Shown piece after piece: positions 58,537 to 64,000 of a DNA stretch of 64,000 nt. The stretch's first letter is position 1. Each line of letters starts with the position of its first letter. Below the pieces are notes generated by a model, which worked only from the letters and a program-made list of their open reading frames with translations, did not search any database and was not told the DNA's origin. Where the stretch lies: positions 304,413 to 368,412 of the forward strand of contig NZ_JAFMSX010000002.1 in the NCBI RefSeq assembly GCF_017916425.1. Reading direction: 5' to 3'. Origin of the DNA: Nocardioides sp. SYSU D00065 (GTDB lineage: Bacteria > Actinomycetota > Actinomycetes > Propionibacteriales > Nocardioidaceae). Both the position numbers and the translations under genes were made by a program.

Positions 58537-59284
58537 CGACGAGGACCTCGCCGGCTTCGCGCTCGACCCCGCCGACGCCTCTCCCGAGGTGCGCCGCCAC
58601 GTCGAGTCCTGCGCGGACTGCGCGGAGACGCTGGCCGCACTGTCCGACGTACGCCGGCTCACCGGTGCCGAGCCGATGGTTCCCGCCGCCGACCGGGTGC
58701 GCGCCGCGGTGCTGGCGGAGGTGCGTCGACCGGACGGACCGAACGACGTCACCAGTGCTACGACACCGGCTGGCACGCCCGGCCTGGCCGCCGCTGCGGA
58801 CACGGTGCGGCTGGCTCCGCGCGCGCCTCTGCGCGCCGCGGCCCGCATCCCGGCGTGGGCCGCCGGGATCGCGGCCGCGGTCGCCTTGGCCGCAGGACTC
58901 GGACTGGGCCAACTGACGGCGGGCGACCCGACGCCGGAGGAGTCCGACCCGGGCACCGTCGTGGCCGCCGCCGACCTCACCGCCCTCGACAGCGACGCCC
59001 CCCGCGGTGTGGCCCGGGTCGTGCGGTCGGGCGAGACCGTCACGCTGCGGGTCAGCGCCGAACAGCTGGGGGGCGAGGACGGCTTCCACGAGGTCTGGCT
59101 GATCAACGTCGACGGCACGCGCATGGTCGCCCTCGGCGTCCTTGCCGCGGGCGACGAGGGTCAGTTCCAGGTCCCGCGGGGCCTCATCGACGACGGATAC
59201 CGCATCGTTGACATCTCCGTGGAGCCCGAGGACGGTGACCCCACGCACTCCGGCGTGAGCCTCGCCCGCGGCGAGCTCGCCTGA
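58523..59284 (+). CDS. RskA-type anti-sigma factor
   Basis: The protein has 253 residues. The cytoplasmic N-terminus has the zinc-type anti-sigma motif RRHVESCADCAETLAALSDV (HxxxCxxC). Then comes one membrane helix (WAAGIAAAVALAAGLGLGQL, about residues 112-131), and the outer domain (GFHEVWLINVDGTRMVALGV) is the anti-sigma-K/RskA fold. It should hold the sigma factor encoded upstream inactive until proteolysis. The GTG at 58523 is 14 bases inside the sigma gene, the usual coupling. Confidence 0.9.
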   Translation: MKHVDDEDLAGFALDPADASPEVRRHVESCADCAETLAALSDVRRLTGAEPMVPAADRVRAAVLAEVRRPDGPNDVTSATTPAGTPGLAAAADTVRLAPRAPLRAAARIPAWAAGIAAAVALAAGLGLGQLTAGDPTPEESDPGTVVAAADLTALDSDAPRGVARVVRSGETVTLRVSAEQLGGEDGFHEVWLINVDGTRMVALGVLAAGDEGQFQVPRGLIDDGYRIVDISVEPEDGDPTHSGVSLARGELA

Positions 59285-59342
59285 CCCAGCCCTTCGGGCG
59301 GGCGTCCTCGACATCGCGCCCCTACAGGACTAGGAACGGTGC

Positions 59343-60908
59343 ATGAGGTGGAGGAACGCGATCCTCGGCGGCGCCGCGGCTGCGGCTGCCGCCACGTCGG
59401 TCCACGACCTGGTGCAGAAGAGGCACGCGATCCTGCGCAACTACCCCCTCGTGGGCCATGCCCGGTTCCTGGTCGAGCGGTTCGGCCCGGAGCTGCGGCA
59501 GTACATCGTCACCAGCAACGACGAGGAGCGGCCCTTCAGCCGCGACCAGCGGCGCTGGGTCTATGCCAGCTCCAAGCTGGAGAACAACTACTTCGGCTTC
59601 GGCACCGACAACGACGTCGAGCGGGTCGAGGGCTACCCGATCATCAAGCACCGCACCTTCACCGGTCCCGGAGCGGCCACCATGCCGCACGCGCAGGAGG
59701 AGGTCGAGCTGCCGTGCGCCAAGGTCATGGGCGCCGCGCGAGGCCGTACGCACGCCTTCCGCCCGACGTCGGTGGTCAACATCTCCGGGATGAGCTTCGG
59801 CTCGCTGTCGGGCAAGGCCATCGAGGCGCTCAACAAAGGGGCGGCGCTGGCCGGCTGCCTGCAGAACACGGGCGAGGGCGCGCTCTCGTCCCACCACCGG
59901 CACGGCGGTGACATCGTCTTCCAGATCGGCACCGCGTACTTCGGGTGCCGCGACGAGCACGGTCGGTTCGACATGGCGCGCCTGGTCGACCTCGTCGCGT
60001 CCGCGCCGGTGCGGGCGATCGAGATCAAGCTGAGCCAGGGGGCCAAGCCGGGCCTCGGCGGCATGCTGCCGGGCGAGAAGGTCAGCCGCGAGATCGCCGA
60101 GATCCGCGGGATCCCCGAGGGCAAGGACTGTGCCTCGCCCAGCCGGCACGCGGTCTTCGGCGACGTCGACTCGATGCTCGACTTCGTCGAGGACGTCGCG
60201 CAGGCGACCGGCCTGCCGGTCGGCATCAAGTCGGCCGTCGGCAACCTCACGATGTGGGACGAGCTGACCGAGGAGATGGCACGCGGTGGCCGCGGGGTCG
60301 ACTTTGTCAACATCGACGGGGGAGAGGGCGGGACCGGTGCGGCGCCGATGATCTTCGCCGACTCGGTGGCCTACCCGTTCCGGATCGGCTTCGCCGAGGT
60401 CTACAAGCGCTTCGCCGCGGCCGGGCTCACCGACGACGTGGTCTTCCTCGGCGCCGGCAAGCTCGGCATCCCCGAGAACGCGATCGTCGCCTTCGCCCTC
60501 GGCGCCGACATGGTGCAGGTCGGGCGCGAGGCGATGATGGCCATCGGCTGCATCCAGGCCCAGAAGTGCCACACCGACCACTGTCCGGTCGGCGTCGCCA
60601 CGCAGGACCCCCGCTACACGCGCGGCCTGGACGTGGGGCTCAAGAGCGTGCGGGCCGCCAACTACATCCGCTCGCTGCGACGCGACCTGCTCAAGGTCTC
60701 CGAGGCCGTGGGCGTCGTCCATCCCGGCCTGATCGCGCCGCGCGACGTCGACCTCCTCGACGGCACCCGCTCGGCGGTCGGTCTCGGCGAGGTCTACGGC
60801 TACGACCCGTCGTGGCAGCGACTGGGGCCCGGGCTCGTGGCGGAGGTCGAGACGATCATGCGGGCGCAGGCCGCCACGCACGGGACGGCCGTCGACGCCA
60901 ACCCCTGA
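59343..60908 (+). CDS. FMN-binding glutamate synthase-family protein
   Basis: The protein has 521 residues. An N-terminal membrane anchor (AILGGAAAAAAATSVHDL) is followed by the GltS TIM-barrel: SVVNISGMSFGSLSGKAIEA, GEGALSSHHRHGGDIVFQIG, IKLSQGAKPGLGGMLPGEKV, VDFVNIDGGEGGTGAAPMIF and CIQAQKCHTDHCPVGVATQD with the Cys-rich Fe-S-type loop. The amidotransferase domain of real glutamate synthase is missing. Members occur widely but their reaction is unknown. The start ATG at 59343 has AGGA upstream. It is convergent with otsA. Confidence 0.87.
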   Translation: MRWRNAILGGAAAAAAATSVHDLVQKRHAILRNYPLVGHARFLVERFGPELRQYIVTSNDEERPFSRDQRRWVYASSKLENNYFGFGTDNDVERVEGYPIIKHRTFTGPGAATMPHAQEEVELPCAKVMGAARGRTHAFRPTSVVNISGMSFGSLSGKAIEALNKGAALAGCLQNTGEGALSSHHRHGGDIVFQIGTAYFGCRDEHGRFDMARLVDLVASAPVRAIEIKLSQGAKPGLGGMLPGEKVSREIAEIRGIPEGKDCASPSRHAVFGDVDSMLDFVEDVAQATGLPVGIKSAVGNLTMWDELTEEMARGGRGVDFVNIDGGEGGTGAAPMIFADSVAYPFRIGFAEVYKRFAAAGLTDDVVFLGAGKLGIPENAIVAFALGADMVQVGREAMMAIGCIQAQKCHTDHCPVGVATQDPRYTRGLDVGLKSVRAANYIRSLRRDLLKVSEAVGVVHPGLIAPRDVDLLDGTRSAVGLGEVYGYDPSWQRLGPGLVAEVETIMRAQAATHGTAVDANP

Positions 60909-60926
60909 GCGTCCGCGGCCCCCGGC

Positions 60927-62369
60927 TCAGGTCGAGGCGGGGCTGCGGACGGTCTTGTCGTGGTGGTCGGGCAGCCGCTCGAGCTCGCTGAGGAAGGTGC
61001 GCGCCCACTTGGCGACGTCGTTCTGCACGACGGTCTTGCGCATGGCCCGCATCCGACGGCTCGTCTCCTTGGGGCCGGCGGCGTAGGCCTCGAGCAGGGC
61101 CGCCTTCATCCCGTCGATGTCGTAGGGGTTGACCAGCCACGCCTGCCGGAGCTCCGCGGCGGCGCCGGCGAACTCCGAGAGCACCAGGGCGCCGTCGTCC
61201 TCGAAGCGGCAGGCGACGTACTCCTTGGCGACGAGGTTCATGCCGTCGCGGAACGGCGTGACGACCATGACGTCCGCGGCGCGGTAGAAGGCCGCCATCT
61301 CCTCGCGAGGGTAGGAGTTGTGCAGGTAGGAGATCGCCGGACGCCCGATCAGCCCGTGGTCGCCGTTGATGCGTCCCACGAGCCGCTCGATGTCGTCGCG
61401 CAGGATGCGGTACTGCTCGACGCGCTCGCGTGAGGGCGTGGCGACCTGGACGAAGACGGCGTCCTCCACGTCGAGCTTGCCGTCGCGGACCAGCTCGCCG
61501 AAGGCGCGCAGCCGCGAGTAGATGCCCTTGGTGTAGTCGAGGCGATCCACGCCGAGGAAGATGCAGCGGGGATTGCCGAGCGCCTCGCGGATCTCGGCAG
61601 CGCGCCGCTCGACGCTCTCGGAGCGTGCCAGCTCCTCGAAGCCCGCGGTGTCGATGGAGATCGGGAACGCCATCGCCTTCACCGGCCGACCGTCGGGGAG
61701 GTAGATGGTGTCGCGGTGCGTCTTGTGGCCCACCCGGCTGCGCACGAGTCGTACGAAGTTGGCGGCCGCGCCCGGCAGCTGGAAGCCGATCAGGTCGGCG
61801 CCCAGCAGGCCCTCGAGGATCTGGCGGCGCCACGGCAGCTGGGAGAACAGCTCGGCGGGCGGGAACGGGATGTGCAGGTAGAACCCGATGCGGAGGTCGG
61901 GTCGCTGGGAGCGCAGCATCTGCGGCACGAGCTGCAGCTGGTAGTCCTGCACCCACACCGTCGCCCCCTCCGCCGAGACCTCGGCAGCCTTGTCGGCGAA
62001 GCGCCGGTTGATCGCGACGTAGGCGTCCCACCACTCACGGTGGAACTCCGGCTTGGCCACCACGTCGTGGTAGAGCGGCCACAGCGTGCCGTTGGAGAAG
62101 CCCTCGTAGAACTCCTCGACCTCGCGTGCGCTCATCGAGACCGGCACCAGGGAGAGTCCGTTCTCGACGAACGGCTCGAAGTCGCCGTCGTCGGCCGAGC
62201 CCGGCCAGCCGATCCACGCTCCGTCGTTGGCCCGGAGCACCGGCTCCAGCGCGGTCACCAGCCCGCCGGGGGACGGTCGCCACGACACCGATCCGTCGTC
62301 GGCGTGGACGCGGTCCACGGGCAGTCGGTTGGCCACGATCACGAGGTCTGCCTGCGGGGCTGGGCTCAC
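60927..62369 (-). CDS. otsA: Trehalose-6-phosphate synthase
   Basis: OtsA joins UDP-glucose or a related donor to glucose 6-phosphate. The protein has 480 residues. Motifs are [75 protein letters not shown] and [20 protein letters not shown]. These form the GT20 active site. I use the GTG at 62369, with a TAGGGT hexamer 7 bases upstream (62377-62382, minus strand). Longer frames upstream are not supported. The phosphatase gene otsB begins near the window's end, on the other strand, with two genes between. Confidence 0.96.
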   Translation of the reverse strand: MSPAPQADLVIVANRLPVDRVHADDGSVSWRPSPGGLVTALEPVLRANDGAWIGWPGSADDGDFEPFVENGLSLVPVSMSAREVEEFYEGFSNGTLWPLYHDVVAKPEFHREWWDAYVAINRRFADKAAEVSAEGATVWVQDYQLQLVPQMLRSQRPDLRIGFYLHIPFPPAELFSQLPWRRQILEGLLGADLIGFQLPGAAANFVRLVRSRVGHKTHRDTIYLPDGRPVKAMAFPISIDTAGFEELARSESVERRAAEIREALGNPRCIFLGVDRLDYTKGIYSRLRAFGELVRDGKLDVEDAVFVQVATPSRERVEQYRILRDDIERLVGRINGDHGLIGRPAISYLHNSYPREEMAAFYRAADVMVVTPFRDGMNLVAKEYVACRFEDDGALVLSEFAGAAAELRQAWLVNPYDIDGMKAALLEAYAAGPKETSRRMRAMRKTVVQNDVAKWARTFLSELERLPDHHDKTVRSPAST

Positions 62370-62487
62370 GAGCGCCACCCTAACGACGTGGACCCTGCCG
62401 CAGACCACCCCACAGTGTTCCGCGGCGCCCCGGCGCCGGACGACCGGCTGTTCGCCGGTCTGTGTCCAGACGACTCGCCGTGGACGA

Positions 62488-62517
62488 ATGACATCGTTGT
62501 CGTTCGTCGCCTAGACT
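62488..62517 (+). promoter_or_regulatory. Promoter of the DUF3263 gene
   Basis: ATGACA (62488-62493), an 18-base spacer and TAGACT (62512-62517) form a good sigma-70-type promoter. The leader would be about 46 bases with the strong ribosome-binding site GAGGAGGACAAGG before the ATG at 62570. Confidence 0.6.
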
Positions 62518-62569
62518 GACCGGAGTCCACCCGGCCGCGGGTGGAGGTGGGGTCGAGGAGGACAAGGCA

Positions 62570-62863
62570 ATGGACGCAGCCGAGCACATCGCAGCCGAGC
62601 GGGAGGCCGCGGCGGGGTTGAGCCAGCGCGACCGCGAGATCCTCGAGTTCGAGCGGCACTGGTGGAAGTACGCCGGCGCCAAGGAGCAGGCCGTCCGCGA
62701 CAAGTTCGACATGTCCTCGACCCGCTACTACCAGGTCCTCAACGCGCTCATCGACCGCCCGGAGGCGCTCGAGGCCGACCCGCTCCTGGTGCGCCGCCTG
62801 CGTCGGCTCCGCGCCTCCCGCCAGCGTCAGCGCTCCGCGCGACGCCTCGGCTTCGAGATCTGA
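62570..62863 (+). CDS. DUF3263 family protein
   Basis: The protein has 97 residues. The conserved core reads LSQRDREILEFERHWWKYAG and RDKFDMSSTRYYQVLNALID, a helix-turn-helix-like arrangement found across actinobacteria. It is followed by a basic tail (VRRLRRLRASRQRQRSARRL), which suggests nucleic-acid binding. The function is unknown. It precedes the LytR_C gene by 28 bases, an arrangement seen in other actinobacteria. Confidence 0.9.
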   Translation: MDAAEHIAAEREAAAGLSQRDREILEFERHWWKYAGAKEQAVRDKFDMSSTRYYQVLNALIDRPEALEADPLLVRRLRRLRASRQRQRSARRLGFEI

Positions 62864-62891
62864 CACCCACTCACGATCGGTCACCTTCCCC

Positions 62892-63440
62892 ATGACCTTC
62901 ACGACCCGCACGACCTCCCACAGGACCACCGGGTCCGCGCGTCGTCACGACGACCGCGGCGTGGCCTTCCCCTCGCCGCTGGTGATGCTCTCGGTCATCG
63001 CAGTCGCGATGGCCGCCGTCACCTTCGTCGCCACGCGCGACCAGGCGCCCACCGAGCGTCGGATCGACACCGCCACCATCGCCAGCGCCGACCGGTCCCC
63101 GAGTGCCGAGCCCGCCCCGAGCGCCACCAGGACGCCCGAGCCCAAGCCGAAGCCCCAGGTCCAGCGCGGCGAGGTCTACGTCGAGGTGTTCAACAACTCC
63201 GGCATCAAGGGGCTGGCCGCCACCACCGCGGCCAAGGCCACCGGCGTCGGCTGGGCCGTGGTGGGCGAGGACAACTGGTACGGCGTCATCCCGACCACGA
63301 CGGTGTACTTCCCGCCGCGGCTCGAGGCTGCCGCCAAGCAGTTGGCGCTCGACCTCGGCATCGAGCGCACCGCTCCTGCCGTCGGGGTGATGAAGCGTGA
63401 CCGGCTCACCGTCATCCTGACCGCCGACGCCCCGCAGTAG
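62892..63440 (+). CDS. LytR C-terminal domain protein
   Basis: The protein has 182 residues. A cytoplasmic N-terminus of about 25 residues, one membrane helix (LVMLSVIAVAMAAVTFVAT), a Pro/Ser/Lys linker and a LytR_C domain (VYVEVFNNSGIKGLAATTAA, then GWAVVGEDNWYGVIPTTTVY) are seen. LytR_C domains accompany LytR-CpsA-Psr cell-wall ligases but are also found alone, as here. The role is probably in the cell envelope. It follows the DUF3263 gene and precedes otsB. Confidence 0.85.
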   Translation: MTFTTRTTSHRTTGSARRHDDRGVAFPSPLVMLSVIAVAMAAVTFVATRDQAPTERRIDTATIASADRSPSAEPAPSATRTPEPKPKPQVQRGEVYVEVFNNSGIKGLAATTAAKATGVGWAVVGEDNWYGVIPTTTVYFPPRLEAAAKQLALDLGIERTAPAVGVMKRDRLTVILTADAPQ

Positions 63441-63507
63441 GCCGACATCGGGAGCGGCCACCCGGCCGGTTCGCCCGCGATCAACCCTGCGTGGTTGGCT
63501 TCAGCCA

Positions 63508-64000
63508 TGGAGTTCACCTCCGACGACGCACGCGCCCACTTCGACGCCGTACGCGACGTCCTCGACGGTGCGGTGGTCGGCCTCGACTTCGACGGCACGC
63601 TGTCGCCGATGGTGGACGACCCCGAGGCGGCCCGGCTGCACCCGGGCGCGCCCGGCGCGATGCTCGAGCTCGCCGAGGCGGTCCGCGCGGTCGCCGTGAT
63701 CACCGGCCGTCCCGCGCGCCAGGCGATCGCGATGGGCGACCTCGACGCGCTCGGCAACGCGATGCTCGACCGCGGCGCCGAGCTCTTCGTCCTCGGGCAG
63801 TACGGCAACGAGCGCTGGTCGGCGACCGAGCAGCGGATCCGGTCACCACGCCCGCCCGCCGGGCTGGCCAGCTTCGAGCGCGAGCTCCCGTCGGTGCTGC
63901 GCAAGGCCGGCGCCGCCGACGCGTACGTCGAGGAGAAGGGTCTCGCGGTGGCCGTGCACACGCGCCGCATGCAGGACCCCGCCGGCGCCCTCCAGCGCCT
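63508..64000 (+). CDS. otsB: Trehalose-6-phosphate phosphatase (3' end outside window)
   Basis: The first 164 residues are visible. The HAD nucleophile motif VVGLDFDGTLSPMVDDPEAA (about residues 23-42) and the second motif VAVITGRPARQAI fit OtsB, which removes phosphate from trehalose 6-phosphate made by OtsA. GNERWSATEQRI is also typical of actinobacterial OtsB. The ATG at 63508 begins MEFTSDDARAHFDAVRDV. The gene runs past position 64000. With otsA 1.1 kb away, the window holds both genes of the OtsAB trehalose route. Confidence 0.93.

Overview
This is a 64 kb stretch of chromosome from a very GC-rich Gram-positive actinobacterium, most likely Nocardioides or a close relative (Propionibacteriales). 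The reasons are the start-codon habits (TTG rpoB, many GTG starts), mshA of mycothiol synthesis, a senX3-regX3-phoU phosphate system, carD, the carD/ispD/ispF/cysS/rlmB neighbourhood, an Mce operon tail, and a sigK/rskA pair beside a fasciclin protein. Almost every base is coding, and no gap without a gene exceeds about 270 bases. I see no prophage, insertion sequence, CRISPR array or rRNA operon. There is one tRNA (Thr, TGT).

Layout. 1-2 kb: tail of an Mce operon and two Mce-associated membrane proteins, one carrying a degenerate J-like domain. 2-9.8 kb: rpoB and rpoC with tandem promoter candidates and a strong terminator hairpin. 9.8-19.5 kb: a geranylgeranyl-reductase-type flavoprotein, a membrane acyltransferase, a double Nudix protein, a hydroxyacid-oxoacid transhydrogenase-like enzyme, a 27-residue membrane protein coupled to a methyltransferase, an SDR, and an RNase HI fusion. 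19.5-29 kb: mshA and its YbjN neighbour, an EamA transporter, regX3/senX3/phoU with a PHO-box-like site, gpmA, a lipoprotein, a UbiA-like protein, carD, and two IspD-like proteins that lack the catalytic signature.

29-42 kb is the accessory part, all on the minus strand and lying between the IspD and IspF genes. It holds a glucitol-class PTS (EIIC, EIIC, EIIB, EIIA) with GutM and a SorC regulator, a DXR-like (DRL) family oxidoreductase, a galactitol-class PTS with a second SorC regulator, and the E1 alpha, E1 beta and E2 parts of an acetoin/pyruvate dehydrogenase-type complex. Together these look like uptake and phosphorylation of a polyol, conversion to a ketose phosphate, and thiamine-dependent cleavage to acetyl-CoA. 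The substrate is unknown, and a methyl-branched or deoxy sugar is the most interesting possibility.

42-64 kb: ispF, a membrane-anchored sulfite-oxidase-type protein, a C39-like secreted peptidase, the cysS-rlmB-phosphoesterase operon, a DUF4032 kinase-like protein, tRNA-Thr, pdxY, a DODA-type dioxygenase, an operon from a PhaC-like hydrolase through an MFS symporter and a PLP decarboxylase to ung, the fasciclin/sigma/anti-sigma group, an FMN glutamate-synthase-like protein, and otsA with the start of otsB for trehalose.

Two patterns recur. At least 14 genes start 6-7 bases after a TAGNNT-like -10 hexamer, which predicts leaderless mRNAs. A palindromic repeat of about 88 bases occurs twice, each time between convergent transcription units.
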